From the NCBI GenBank assembly GCA_052168315.1, contig JBQLZO010000042.1, positions 62,001 to 126,000 of the forward strand: a DNA stretch of 64,000 bases, read 5' to 3'. The notes beneath the pieces were generated by a model. It saw nothing but the letters and a program-made list of their open reading frames with translations, ran no database searches and was not told the origin of the DNA. The position numbers and the translations under genes were made by a program. Every line of letters starts with the position of its first letter. Position 1 is the first letter of the stretch. This DNA is from JBQLZO01 sp052168315 (GTDB lineage Bacteria > Planctomycetota > Phycisphaerae > Phycisphaerales > UBA1924). Shown one piece after another: positions 1 to 8,169 of the stretch.

Positions 1-666
1 GTACTCGTAGATGTTCGGGATCAGGGCCGGGAGGTACACGATGATGCCCGCCGGGTCGTCATCGACTTCCGTCGGCAGCCGGAGCCCCACGCCATCCGTC
101 AGCCGCCCCGGCGTCGATCCGGCGGTGCTACGGGCGGTGAGGCTGATCGTGTCGGACGGAGCGCCGGGAGGGAACTCCGCCCGCGCGGCATCCTCGGCGG
201 CGCGGATCTCGTCGAGCCACGCCTGCCGCCACACGGTCAGGAACGCAGCGTTGTCCTCGATGTCGAGCATCGGCCCCCAGACCGCGTCCTCCCGCGGCTC
301 CTGATCGGTCACGCCGCGCTCATCCCACGCGCGGAGCAGTCCGTGCTGGGTCAGCATGCTCGCGGTCACGGTTCTCCGCGCGCGAACGGCGGAATCGCTC
401 TCGCTACCGACGGCACCGCCAGCGCCCGCGCCGATGCCCACACCTTCGCGCCCGCTGGCGTCGACATCTTCACCCAGCGCTCGGAGCGCAGCGAGTTGTT
501 CATCGCGGTTCGCGAGTGCCGGCTCGCGGGTCCACGCTCCGGCAGGCACCTCGGCCGAGGCGGCGTTCTGGCTTCTCGGTGCTCCGTGGTACGAATAGCA
601 CCCGCCCAGCAGGGCGGTCGATGCGAGCATGACGCCGACGAGATAGACCGAGGGATGCGTTCTCAT
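1..666 (-). CDS. putative lipoprotein, 3' end cut by window edge
   Basis: The frame is open from an ATG at 666 to base 1, giving 222 codons with no stop, so the C-terminus lies outside the window. The N-terminus MRTHPSVYLVGVMLASTALL is a signal peptide and leads into the lipobox LLGGC, with the acylated Cys at about residue 23. The mature part is polar (SYHGAPRSQN), has a Gly/Ala linker near residues 75-85, and then a more structured segment with DAVWGPMLDIEDNAAFLTVW around residues 128-147. I recognise no family. It probably sits in the cell envelope. It lies 146 bases downstream of iscU on the same strand, and no obvious link to Fe-S assembly is visible. Confidence 0.75.
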   Translation of the reverse strand, partial: MRTHPSVYLVGVMLASTALLGGCYSYHGAPRSQNAASAEVPAGAWTREPALANRDEQLAALRALGEDVDASGREGVGIGAGAGGAVGSESDSAVRARRTVTASMLTQHGLLRAWDERGVTDQEPREDAVWGPMLDIEDNAAFLTVWRQAWLDEIRAAEDAARAEFPPGAPSDTISLTARSTAGSTPGRLTDGVGLRLPTEVDDDPAGIIVYLPALIPNIYEY

Positions 667-812
667 AACGCCACGAGGATACCCCTCGCGTGCGGGGAGA
701 TGGACTCTCTTTCGCACCCGCGGAGGGAATCACTCGGAAATTGAACGGCTCTCGCACATCGGTCGCGCGGCCCCGGCATGTGCCGGCATCGACGCCGCGA
801 GTTCGGGGCGCA

Positions 813-1247
813 TCAGTGGTGGTGCGCGCCGGCCCCGGCCTCGCTGGCCAGCCCGTTCTTCTTCTTGTAGTCCGCGATCGCGGTCTTGATCGAGTCTTCG
901 GCGAGCACCGAGCAGTGGATCTTCACCGGCGGGAGCGAGAGCTCATCGACGATCTGCGTGTTCTTGATCTCCATCGCCTCGTCGAGCGTGCGCCCCTTGA
1001 GCCACTCGGTCGCGACGGAGGAGGAAGCGATCGCCGAGCCGCACCCGAAGCACTTGAACTTCGCATCCTCGATCTTGCCGGTCGCCTGATCGACCTTGAT
1101 CTGCAGCTGCATGACATCGCCGCACTCGGGCGCGCCGACGATGCCCACGCCGATGTCCTTGCGTTCCTTCACCTCCGAGGTCTTGCCGAAGGTGCCGACA
1201 TTCTGCGGGTTGTCGTAATGCTGGATGAGCTTCTCTGAGTATGCCAT
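813..1247 (-). CDS. iscU: Fe-S cluster assembly scaffold IscU
   Basis: This 144-residue protein is the scaffold on which a [2Fe-2S] cluster is built from IscS-derived sulfur and then passed to target proteins. The start MAYSEKLIQHYDNPQNVGTF and the three ligand cysteines are typical of IscU: GAPECGDVM (Cys followed by the conserved Asp), FGCGSAIASSS and IHCSVLAED. The ATG at 1247 was chosen because homology begins exactly there and AGGTGA lies 8 bases upstream; the frame is open further upstream but reads as out-of-frame iscS. It lies 79 bases downstream of iscS on the same strand, so the two are probably one operon. The C-terminus has an unusual Gly/Ala/His-rich tail (GAGAHHH). Confidence 0.95.
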   Translation of the reverse strand: MAYSEKLIQHYDNPQNVGTFGKTSEVKERKDIGVGIVGAPECGDVMQLQIKVDQATGKIEDAKFKCFGCGSAIASSSVATEWLKGRTLDEAMEIKNTQIVDELSLPPVKIHCSVLAEDSIKTAIADYKKKNGLASEAGAGAHHH

Positions 1248-1326
1248 GGCTTGTGTCACCTTCCGGTGTGAGTGAATCGTGCGTGCGTGCGTTTGGCGGG
1301 CAGGACAGGTGGGGTGCCGGTCAGCC

Positions 1327-2562
1327 TCAGTGGTTCTGCCACTCGATCGCGTTGATGTCGATGCCCTCCTGGTGCATGTCCCACAGCGGCGAGAGCTCGC
1401 GCAGGTCCAGCACCGCCTTGCAGATCTTCTGCACCGCGTAGTCGACCTGGTCCTCGGTCGTGAAGCGCCCGAGCGAGAGCCGCAGCGACGAGTGCGCCAG
1501 ATCGTCGCCCACGCCCAGCGACTTGAGCACATACGACGGCTCCAGCGAGGCGCTCGTGCACGCCGAGCCGGACGAGGTCGCGATGTCCTTGATCTTCATC
1601 ATCAGGCCCTCGCCCTCGACGAACCCGAAGGACATGTTCGTGATGTGCGGCAGCCGCTTCTCGGCGTGACCGTTGATCTGCGTGTGCTCCACGCCGTCGG
1701 CCAGGGCCTTCTCCATCTTCAGCCGCAGCGCCAGCAGCCGCTCGCGCTCGGCATCCATCTCCTCGAGGCAGATCGCGCAGGCGGCGCCGAAGCCGACGAT
1801 GCCGGTCACATTCAGCGTGCCCGAGCGGTATCCGCGCTCCTGTCCGCCGCCCTCCTGCTGCGAGACGAGGCGGACACGGGGCTTGCGGCGCCGGATGTAC
1901 AGGGCGCCCACGCCCTTCGGGCCGTAGATCTTGTGCCCGGACCACGAGAGCAGGTCGATGTTGTCGGTCTCGACATTCGTGGGCATCTTGCCGACCCACT
2001 GGGTGGCGTCGGTGTGGTAGATCACGCCACGCTCGTGGCACAGCGCGCCGATCTGCGGGGCCTCATTGATGGTCCCGATCTCGTTGTTGGCCCACATGAT
2101 CGACACGAGGATCGTGTCGTCCCGCATCGCCGATTCGACCATCTCCCGGGTGATGATCCCATCGGCCCCGGGCTCGAGGAAGGTCACATCGAAGCCTTGC
2201 TTCATCAGCCGCTTGCACGGGTCGAGCACCGCCTTGTGCTCGTGCATCGCGGTGATGATGTGCCCGCGCCCGGTGTTGCCGGGAGGGGCCTTGGCGTACA
2301 TCTCGGCCGCGCCCTTGATCGCGAGATTGTTCGATTCCGTCGCCCCGGAGGTGAACACGACCTCCTTGGGCTGCGCGCCGATGACCGCCGCGGCCTGCTC
2401 CCGCGCCCGGTCCACCGCGTCCTCGCCCTCCCACCCGAACGCGTGGTTCCGCGAGCCGGGGTTCCCGAACTTCTCGGTGAAGTACGGGAGCATCGCCTCG
2501 ACCACCCGGGGGTCGCAGGGCGTCGTCGCGGCGTGGTCCAGATAGATCGGCAGTTTGGGCAT
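1327..2562 (-). CDS. iscS: cysteine desulfurase IscS/NifS
   Basis: PLP-dependent enzyme that takes sulfur from L-cysteine and passes a persulfide to IscU. At 411 residues it has the length of E. coli IscS. The start MPKLPIYLDHAATTPCDPRV is canonical. Visible landmarks are SGATESNNLAIKG, the PLP-phosphate and His region MHEHKAV, the PLP lysine in SWSGHKIYGPKG (about residue 205) and the mobile catalytic Cys loop SGSACTSASLEPS (about residue 335). It is the first gene of an iscS-iscU pair; no iscR, hscA or fdx follows. The upstream intergenic region holds an 18-bp palindrome that may be its operator. Confidence 0.97.
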   Translation of the reverse strand: MPKLPIYLDHAATTPCDPRVVEAMLPYFTEKFGNPGSRNHAFGWEGEDAVDRAREQAAAVIGAQPKEVVFTSGATESNNLAIKGAAEMYAKAPPGNTGRGHIITAMHEHKAVLDPCKRLMKQGFDVTFLEPGADGIITREMVESAMRDDTILVSIMWANNEIGTINEAPQIGALCHERGVIYHTDATQWVGKMPTNVETDNIDLLSWSGHKIYGPKGVGALYIRRRKPRVRLVSQQEGGGQERGYRSGTLNVTGIVGFGAACAICLEEMDAERERLLALRLKMEKALADGVEHTQINGHAEKRLPHITNMSFGFVEGEGLMMKIKDIATSSGSACTSASLEPSYVLKSLGVGDDLAHSSLRLSLGRFTTEDQVDYAVQKICKAVLDLRELSPLWDMHQEGIDINAIEWQNH

Positions 2563-2667
2563 CGATGGCTCCCTTCGGATTCGCCCCGGCGGCTCCCGCG
2601 GCGACCCGGTCTCAGTCGTCGGCGGCCCGAGCGGCCGGCAATCCGGCTCACCTCGCTCGCGCCTCTT

Positions 2668-2685
2668 TAGAATGGTTCCATTCTA
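2668..2685. promoter_or_regulatory. 8-bp inverted repeat upstream of iscS (possible operator)
   Basis: TAGAATGG-TT-CCATTCTA is a perfect palindrome with 8-base arms and a 2-base centre, about 105 bases upstream of the iscS ATG in the 336-bp gap shared with the divergent glycosyltransferase gene. It is the most AT-rich spot in that gap. Position and symmetry suggest a dimeric repressor of the Rrf2 or Fur superfamily sensing Fe-S or iron status, but no regulator gene is adjacent and the sequence matches no box I can name with certainty. I see no gene in the rest of 2563-2898. Confidence 0.4.
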
Positions 2686-2898
2686 GGGCCGTTCAGCCCG
2701 CTTCAGCCAACCACTCCCCGCCCGATTCCGCCCCCCGGATCTCCGCCCGCCGGACGCCGCGGTTCCCACCCGCGCGATCCCCCAGGTCCCTCGCATTGAT
2801 CACGCCGGAGTGCTCCGGGTCCCCCACGCCCGGACAGGCCCCCGCGGCCCGCCGAACCGCGGGCACCCGGTACGCTCGCGGCCCGGACGGCATCCACC

Positions 2899-4008
2899 AT
2901 GAGCAGACACGCGGGTAAGAGCATCATCTTCTTCGATCAGGGCATGCTCAAGGACCGGCATTCCAAGCCGGTCCACGGCGTCGAACTGTTCCGCATGATG
3001 CTCATCCGGGACCTGCTCGAACGGGGGCTCCGGGTGACCGTCGCGGCCGACCGCTCCTGGAAGCGCATCTTCCACGACCACTCGCCCGACCCGGCCCCGC
3101 GCCCCGAACTGCTCTGCCCGCCCGCGCCCGTGTTCAACACGCTGGGGAACAGCATCGTCGCGGCCGCGATGGCGAGCCGGCGCCGCGAGCCGTTCGATGC
3201 GTGCGTGTTCGGCGATCCCCGGCGCGGGCTCCGCCCGGCCATGCGGATCGCCACCGCGCTCCGCATCGCCCGCCGATACCTGGCCTTCTCCCATCGGCAC
3301 CCCACGCCGCAGACGGCCGCCTCGATCCGCAGGCTCGGCATCCCCGTGCTGGCGGTGTCGGATGATGTGGCCCAAGGGTTCCGCGAGGCGGGGATCCCGA
3401 ACATCGCCGTGTCGTACGGGCTCCCCAACGCGCAGGCGTTCCACCCCCCTACCACCGTTCGCGGGCCGGGCGATGAGGCGCATCCGGATGGATCACACAA
3501 GAAGACCCGGATCATCCTGCTGGGGCGCATGCCCAACCATTTCAAAGGGCACGACATCGCGATCGAGAGCTTCCGCGCGATGGACCCGGCGCTCCGCGAG
3601 CGGGCCGAGCTGCACCTGGTCAGCTACATCGAACCGGTGCAGCTGGATCACCCCGGCGTGACAGCGCACATGTGGACCCGCCCGACCGAGATTCCGGACC
3701 TGCTGAGGTCGATGGACATCATGATCGCGCCATCGCGGAATGAGACTTTCTCGCAGGCCGTCGTGCAGGGCATGCTCACAGAGCTCCCCGTGATCGCGAG
3801 CCCGCTCCCCGTGTTCACCGAGAAGCTCGACACCGGGGCCGGGATCATCTGCCGGACCCCGGGCGAGTACACCGCCGCCCTGGAAGCCCTGATCCGCGAT
3901 CCCGCCCGGCGACGCGCGATGGGCGCCCTCGGCCGGAAACTCGCCCTCGACCGCTTCGTCTGGAACACCGACCGCTTCCTCGATGAGCACCTGTTCCCCG
4001 AGGGCTGA
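2899..4008 (+). CDS. glycosyltransferase, GT4-like (GT-B fold)
   Basis: A 369-residue cytoplasmic or peripheral sugar transferase. The second Rossmann half is clear: KTRIILLGRMPNHFKGHDIA (about residues 202-221) is the usual start of the Glycos_transf_1 domain. MIAPSRNETFSQAVVQGM (about 275-292) is the nucleotide-sugar EX7E-like region; here the first acidic residue is in NET and Gln occupies the second position. The C-terminus ends after a short helical segment. No other polysaccharide genes are near, so donor, acceptor and product cannot be named. It runs divergently from iscS and stops 213 bases before tRNA-Val. That 213-bp stretch is C-rich and contains no gene I can support. Confidence 0.85.
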   Translation: MSRHAGKSIIFFDQGMLKDRHSKPVHGVELFRMMLIRDLLERGLRVTVAADRSWKRIFHDHSPDPAPRPELLCPPAPVFNTLGNSIVAAAMASRRREPFDACVFGDPRRGLRPAMRIATALRIARRYLAFSHRHPTPQTAASIRRLGIPVLAVSDDVAQGFREAGIPNIAVSYGLPNAQAFHPPTTVRGPGDEAHPDGSHKKTRIILLGRMPNHFKGHDIAIESFRAMDPALRERAELHLVSYIEPVQLDHPGVTAHMWTRPTEIPDLLRSMDIMIAPSRNETFSQAVVQGMLTELPVIASPLPVFTEKLDTGAGIICRTPGEYTAALEALIRDPARRRAMGALGRKLALDRFVWNTDRFLDEHLFPEG

Positions 4009-4221
4009 CCGCGGGGGGCCGGCTCAGGGGGCTGACCCCGGGGGACGCCCGCGCCGGTCGTTCGTCGCTCCTCCCCCCGTACTCCAGAAACCGCCCCTCC
4101 GCTCCCACCATCGCCGCTCCCCCCCACTCCCACCCCGCACGCCCCTGCGGCGCCGGCACCGATCGGTGTGGACCCCGCCCGGCGTCGGGACTATCCTCTG
4201 GGCCCGTCACAACGACGGAGC

Positions 4222-4295
4222 GGGCGTATAGCTCAGTTGGCTAGAGCGCAGTGTTCACACCGCTGAGGTCACAGGTTCGAGCCCTGTTACGCCCA
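4222..4295 (+). tRNA. tRNA-Val (anticodon CAC)
   Basis: A complete cloverleaf: acceptor GGGCGTA/TACGCCC, D arm GCTC...GAGC, anticodon stem CAGTG/CGCTG with loop TTCACAC (anticodon CAC, reading GUG), T arm ACAGG-TTCGAGC-CCTGT and discriminator A. CCA is not encoded. Its 3' end is the integration target of the element that follows: the last bases are the attL core, and the integrase stop codon falls in the anticodon loop on the opposite strand. Confidence 0.96.
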
Positions 4296-5574
4296 TTAGG
4301 TCACCAGGACAACAAACGACAGCGTTTGACTCCGCGTCCCTAAGTCCCGCATCAGCACGCCTTTGCGAATGGCGTGGCGAAACCGGGCGGTTCGCGGCGG
4401 CTGTTGACTGCGCCGGAATCTGCGCCACTCGTGCGCCGGATTCTGCGCCGGTTGGTGCGGGGGCGGCGTCGGCGGTGCGACCGGTCGCCTTGTCGAAGTC
4501 GGCGTCGCGGACCCGCAAATAATGCCGGAGCGCCACCGTGTCGGAGTTGCCGAGCCAGCTGCAAACGACATGGAGGGGGTGGTCCTCGCACAGTTCGATC
4601 TGGCGGGATGCCCGCAGGTTGTGCAGCACCTTCGGCCACTCGCTCACGCCCGCCCGCTTGATGAGCCGACGGGTGTGGGTGTGCGGGTTGTAGGCCGGGC
4701 GGAACTCGGTGAGCACGCGGTCGGCTCCGTCCTCGGCCTCGGCGAACGCCTGGGCGAGCAGCGCCTCCAGTTCGGGGAACAGCGGGCACCAGCGGCCATG
4801 CCCACCGGCGTGGTGGGCGGTCTTCGAGCTCGTGACCCACAGCCGCCGCCTCGCGAAGTTCACATCGCTCCACCGAAGCGCCAGCGCCTCGCCGCACCGC
4901 ATTCCGCCGAAGCGGAGCAGGGACAAGAACAGACGCCACTGGAGCGTGGGGCAGGCGTCGAGCACCTTGGTGAACACATCGCGGGGGACGAAGTGGATGC
5001 GCTCGGGGTTCCGCTCTGATCCGGCCTTCACGGCGAGCCATGGGTTCTCTGAGACCATCCCCGCATTTACGCACCACCCCCAGAACTGGCGCGCCACGCG
5101 GAGGCTCCGGCCCACCGTCGCCGTCGCGTAGTTCTGACGCATCTCCACACGCCACCCCTCGGCCTTGGCCTTGTCGATGGCGCCGAGCTCGACCTCGCCG
5201 AAGTGGGCGAGCAACTGATCGCGGGTCTGCTTGAGCTTGGTGATGGTGGCGGGCTTCGAGTCAGTCTGGGCAGCCAGGAACCGCTCGAACGCGGGGCCGA
5301 TGGTCCAGACCTCGGACTTCTCGCGGGGTTCGAACAGCTCGTGATTGGCGAGCTTGGCGTGCATCCTGTCGCCGAGCTCCGCCACCCACATCACGACCTC
5401 ACGCGGAGGCGTGGAGCCGGTGAGCTTGGCGCTCAGCAGGGCCTCGACCTTGATGCGCACCGCGTCGGCGTCGCGCTTGGAGATCGCGCCGAGCCGCACC
5501 GAGTGCCGTTTCCCATCGCCGTCAACCCACAGGATCCGGCGCCCGCCGTCTTTGTCGCTGGACACGCTGGCCAT
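4255..5574 (-). CDS. int: tyrosine recombinase (integrase) of the tRNA-Val element
   Basis: A 439-residue site-specific recombinase that should catalyse attP x attB integration. Catalytic boxes are visible: Arg226 in GGMRCGEALALRW, a Lys near residue 251 (TSSKT), HNLR with His318/Arg321, and the nucleophile Tyr352 in VALRHYLRV. Where most relatives have LGH, this protein reads LGNSD, so Asn343 replaces the box III His. A SAM-like core-binding domain precedes (about residues 90-180). The last 13 residues (MGVTGLEPVTSAV) are read off the complementary strand of tRNA-Val and the TGA stop lies in its anticodon loop. The C-terminus is therefore supplied by the host chromosome and would change on excision (see the 14370-14639 gene). 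Confidence 0.93.
   Translation of the reverse strand: MASVSSDKDGGRRILWVDGDGKRHSVRLGAISKRDADAVRIKVEALLSAKLTGSTPPREVVMWVAELGDRMHAKLANHELFEPREKSEVWTIGPAFERFLAAQTDSKPATITKLKQTRDQLLAHFGEVELGAIDKAKAEGWRVEMRQNYATATVGRSLRVARQFWGWCVNAGMVSENPWLAVKAGSERNPERIHFVPRDVFTKVLDACPTLQWRLFLSLLRFGGMRCGEALALRWSDVNFARRRLWVTSSKTAHHAGGHGRWCPLFPELEALLAQAFAEAEDGADRVLTEFRPAYNPHTHTRRLIKRAGVSEWPKVLHNLRASRQIELCEDHPLHVVCSWLGNSDTVALRHYLRVRDADFDKATGRTADAAPAPTGAESGARVAQIPAQSTAAANRPVSPRHSQRRADAGLRDAESNAVVCCPGDLMGVTGLEPVTSAV
4283..4297. repeat. attL core (15-bp direct repeat)
   Basis: CCTGTTACGCCCATT covers the tRNA-Val T-stem 3' strand, the acceptor 3' strand and the discriminator, plus two bases. An exact copy lies at 14626-14640. 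Similarity stops abruptly on the right side of each copy (AGG here, TCC there), as expected for an integration crossover. Confidence 0.85.
4413..4446. repeat. left pair of 11-bp direct repeats (candidate integrase arm sites)
   Basis: CCGGAATCTGC at 4413-4423 and CCGGATTCTGC at 4436-4446 lie in the same orientation, 23 bases apart, about 115 bases inside attL. Exact copies of the first form recur near attR at 14560 and 14581. The first copy here is part of a 20-bp exact match (4407-4426) to 14554-14573. The matching DNA is translated in different frames in the two genes it lies in, so it is conserved as DNA and not as protein. Confidence 0.6.
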
Positions 5575-5577
5575 CGT

Positions 5578-5814
5578 TCACGCCCCCTTCTTCTTGCTGT
5601 TCGCGGGCTTGCGCGCCCGCTTGACCGTGAGCTGGAGTCCCAGCGCCGTGGCGAGCCGATCGGCGTTGGCAAGGCTGAGGTTCCCCCCGCGCATGAGGCG
5701 GGAGGTGATGGCCGGGTCGATGCCCGCCTGTCGGTCGATCTCGTTCAGGCTCAGGCCCGAACGCTCGATCGCGCTCCTCAGCTCGTCCAAGACCTTCGGC
5801 TCCATCGGCATCAT
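5578..5814 (-). CDS. XRE-family helix-turn-helix regulator
   Basis: A small DNA-binding protein of 78 residues from the ATG at 5814; an upstream ATG at 5856 would give 92. The shorter form starts just before the conserved domain, which runs from VLDELRSAIERSGLSLNEID through AGIDPAITSRLMRGGNLSLA to DRLATALGLQLTVK, a textbook Cro/C1-type HTH. A Lys-rich tail (KRARKPANSKKKGA) follows. It is the gene immediately upstream of int (3-base gap), so it probably shares its transcript and may control excision or replication. The AT-rich upstream sequence at about 5823-5845 contains imperfect symmetry (ATTG...CAAT) that could be an autoregulatory operator. Confidence 0.8.
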   Translation of the reverse strand: MMPMEPKVLDELRSAIERSGLSLNEIDRQAGIDPAITSRLMRGGNLSLANADRLATALGLQLTVKRARKPANSKKKGA

Positions 5815-5909
5815 CGTACCCCAACTATTGCTTGTGTGCAACAATTTCCTGATCATCGTCCGAATCGTGGGACTGGTGGCGTGTCGCGCCGTGTCATCCC
5901 GTGACGGGG

Positions 5910-5960
5910 CAAATTCGATTCTCTCCGCTAAGAGAAAGAGTTGGGAAGAAAGAATCCGTC
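5910..5960. repeat. 18-bp exact inverted repeat partner, intergenic copy
   Basis: Bases 5910-5927 (CAAATTCGATTCTCTCCG) are repeated exactly in inverted orientation at 7019-7036, inside the primase-helicase gene. Weaker similarity continues for about 30 more bases on the same side (TTGGGA-GAA-GAAT pattern) in both copies. This copy lies in the 147-bp gap between the XRE gene and the end of the primase gene. Its function is unknown. Confidence 0.6.
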
Positions 5961-5961
5961 T

Positions 5962-7680
5962 TCAGATCGGGAGCCCTTCGGGCGATCCCGCCGATCGGTC
6001 GGAGGGGTTGTCGTTCTTGGACTTCAGCCGGAAGCGGTATGGATCGCCCTTCACACCCATGCCGAATCGCTCCCACGGGCAGCCCGGCTCATCGAGCGCC
6101 TTGTTGAGCATCCCGGCGATGTTCGTCTTCGACGGGGCCGGCTTGGTGGGCCACGACTCACGCAGTTCGTCAGGCGTGACGCCACTGCCATCGCTGGGAA
6201 GCTTGTCCATGACGAGGCGCTCGATGTCGCCGCCGCGGGCCTCCGCCACCGAGCCGATCATCGCGTACCCGCCGTCGCGGTACTCGACCACCGACTCCTG
6301 AGGGACGCCCGGGAACCGTCCCTTGGCCACGAGAATCCGGCGCCGGTCCGAGTCGTTCAGCTCGTCGTAAAACCGCATGTCCGCGAGGATGTCGGGGAAT
6401 CCGGCGATGGCGTTCGATCCCCGATGGGCCGTGCCGTTGGAGCCCTGGGCCTTGCGGGCGTGATGCAGGACCAGAACACCGGCCCCAGCCTCGGAAAGCG
6501 CCCGCAGCGGACTCAGCGCCGCCAGTGTGGCGCTGGAGTCGTTCTCGTCATCACATGGCCAGCACCCGCCGAGCGTGTCGATCACGCACAGGTCAACCCC
6601 GCGCTCCCCCACGGCGTCCGCCATGACGCCGATGATGTCGAGCCATTCGGCCGAGGTCGGCCGCGCGAAGCCGTCACGATGGACGAGGAGCAGGTTGTCC
6701 GGCACGCCCTGAGATGTGCGCCGCAGCGCCCAGATCGGGGCGGGCTCCTCGCTCAAGATCAGTGTCGGCCCTCGAGCCGGTTCGCCGACCAGCGGGCCAC
6801 CTCGGACGAGATCTCGGATCAGGGACGCCATGAGCGTGCTTTTGCCCGCCTTGGGGAGCGCGCTCAGCAGCGTGATGCCGCCCCTCGCGATGAACCCCGG
6901 CCAAAGCCAGTCGGGCTCCTCAGCGGGCGGGAGGTCGGCGATCGAGATGATGCGGGGGGGGCGGGACACCGGGTTCGGCGCGCCCCCCAAATTCATTCCT
7001 CCCAACTTTCCTTCTATACGGAGAGAATCGAATTTGGAGTGGTTATCCGGTCCTTCCTGATCCTCCGCGTCGCCCATCGCGTCGGCGCTGGTGATGAACT
7101 CGGCGGCGGCGATGGCGTCTTCGAAGTCTCGCCGCTGGGCGTGAGCCAGCACCGAATCCCGGGCGTCCTTCGCATCGAGCGGTGGGTCGATCACGCGGAC
7201 ACTGGCGGCCCGACCGACCAGGGCGCGGGCGAGTTTGCCGGCGCCGCGGTGCCCGGCGCCGTCGGAATCGCGCACGAGGGCGACATGCCGGCCATGCACG
7301 AGCTCCGCGAGCTGGTCCGCGCAAGCGCCCGCCATCGGCACACCCACGGCGTCGAGCCCGACCGACAGCAACGCGGCGCAATCGGAGGCGCCCTCGGCGA
7401 CGAAGAGCGGGTCATCCTCCATCTCACCGGCACCGTCGGGGAGATGGCCATTCGGAATGATGAGCCCGCGACTGCTGCCAGGCTGGGCCCCCTTGCGCCC
7501 GTCCGGGCCGCGCGTTGCGATGCCGACGATGTTGCCCTCGGCATCGCGCTCGTCGATCTCCCAGGCCGAGCCAGCGGAACGGGCGACGCGTAGCCACGCT
7601 TCCAGCGTCACGCCGTCGGGCGGTTCGAGTGGGCGGTCGGCGCTGCGGCGGGGGTGTGGATCGCGGGGTGCGATGCTCAT
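5962..7680 (-). CDS. TOPRIM primase - RepA-like AAA helicase fusion
   Basis: A 572-residue replication protein with two modules. Residues about 88-195 form a TOPRIM domain of the primase type: Glu96 in FVAEGASDC and the acidic pair in LVRDSDGAGH (Asp138, Asp140). Residues about 255-500 are an AAA_25/RepA-like ATPase: Walker A SALPKAGKST (about 273-282) and Walker B DLCVIDTLGG. It probably primes and unwinds the element's own DNA. Its start overlaps the stop of the 85-aa gene upstream (ATGA), which indicates coupling. An internal GGGAGGA followed directly by ATG at Met229, next to the 18-bp repeat, marks a possible old junction between the two modules. No zinc finger is visible N-terminally. 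Confidence 0.85.
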   Translation of the reverse strand: MSIAPRDPHPRRSADRPLEPPDGVTLEAWLRVARSAGSAWEIDERDAEGNIVGIATRGPDGRKGAQPGSSRGLIIPNGHLPDGAGEMEDDPLFVAEGASDCAALLSVGLDAVGVPMAGACADQLAELVHGRHVALVRDSDGAGHRGAGKLARALVGRAASVRVIDPPLDAKDARDSVLAHAQRRDFEDAIAAAEFITSADAMGDAEDQEGPDNHSKFDSLRIEGKLGGMNLGGAPNPVSRPPRIISIADLPPAEEPDWLWPGFIARGGITLLSALPKAGKSTLMASLIRDLVRGGPLVGEPARGPTLILSEEPAPIWALRRTSQGVPDNLLLVHRDGFARPTSAEWLDIIGVMADAVGERGVDLCVIDTLGGCWPCDDENDSSATLAALSPLRALSEAGAGVLVLHHARKAQGSNGTAHRGSNAIAGFPDILADMRFYDELNDSDRRRILVAKGRFPGVPQESVVEYRDGGYAMIGSVAEARGGDIERLVMDKLPSDGSGVTPDELRESWPTKPAPSKTNIAGMLNKALDEPGCPWERFGMGVKGDPYRFRLKSKNDNPSDRSAGSPEGLPI

Positions 7681-7934
7681 TCCACACCCCCATCCCGCGA
7701 GGTGCGCAGAATCCAGCCCGCGGCCGAGGGCGCGGCGGTGATGGCGAAGCCTCCGACCCGGACGCCCGGCAGTCGGGCGCGATCGCGAGCTCGAGCTTCA
7801 TCGACGAGCCGATGCAGGAGCGCCGAGTGTCGGCATGGCGCGGCGGCGCGAGCGGCCATAACATTGGCCGTGCGAACCTGTGTGCCCGGCGCGGTTCCAG
7901 CCGCCCGGGCGTTTTGATAATGTGCGAACCCCAT
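7677..7934 (-). CDS. small hypothetical protein coupled to primase-helicase
   Basis: An 85-residue protein, not recognised. It is called because its stop overlaps the primase start in an ATGA arrangement typical of translational coupling. The sequence is Ala/Arg-rich with a likely helix (HSALLHRLVDEARARDRAR, about residues 39-57) and ends GWILRTSRDGGVE. There is no signal peptide or membrane segment. In position it resembles the small accessory ORFs that precede primase genes in phage satellites and integrative plasmids; that role is inference only. Confidence 0.55.
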   Translation of the reverse strand: MGFAHYQNARAAGTAPGTQVRTANVMAARAAAPCRHSALLHRLVDEARARDRARLPGVRVGGFAITAAPSAAGWILRTSRDGGVE

Positions 7935-7958
7935 TATTTACTCCCCGGTTCCCCGGTC

Positions 7959-8141
7959 TTATGCGCGCCCCCGCGCTGCGCTGTCGAACAACCCATCACC
8001 CTCATCGCGCCCAGACGGTCGTCCCTGCCGATTCTGCTGGGCGGGCCGCGCCGGCTTTCCCATCGCTCGCCGGATGTCATCCAAAGAGCCCGGCGCGATG
8101 CAACGCCTGACGGCCTTCGGCCGTTGCTTGCGATATTTCAT
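7959..8141 (-). CDS. possible 60-aa basic protein (doubtful)
   Basis: The ATG at 8141 opens a 60-codon frame, MKYRKQRPKAVRRC..., rich in Arg, Lys and Gln, between the excisionase-like gene and the 85-aa gene on the same strand. Codon use is compatible with the neighbours, but there is no clear Shine-Dalgarno sequence and the start lies inside an inverted repeat, so this may be non-coding leader. If it is not a gene, 7935-8155 is a 221-bp intergenic stretch with two hairpins. Confidence 0.3.
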   Translation of the reverse strand: MKYRKQRPKAVRRCIAPGSLDDIRRAMGKPARPAQQNRQGRPSGRDEGDGLFDSAARGRA

Positions 8142-8169
8142 TGCATCCCCCAGTATTATTTCGATGCAA
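8097..8169. repeat. cluster of GATGCAA 7-mers and a short hairpin
   Basis: GATGCAA occurs at 8097-8103 and 8163-8169, and its inverse TTGCATC at 8141-8147. The last two form an inverted repeat with a 15-base loop that overlaps the 3' end of the excisionase-like gene. Between them, ACGGCC-TTC-GGCCGT (8110-8124) is a perfect 6-bp hairpin without a T-run. Possible uses are an operator or an attenuator for the downstream primase genes. Confidence 0.4.

Noticed and set aside
2668..2685. Rhizobial ICE box (TTTAGAA-N3-TTCTAAA) upstream of iscS
   Set aside because: The half-sites TTTAGAA and TTCTA are present but 8 bases apart instead of 3, so I keep only the neutral label palindrome.
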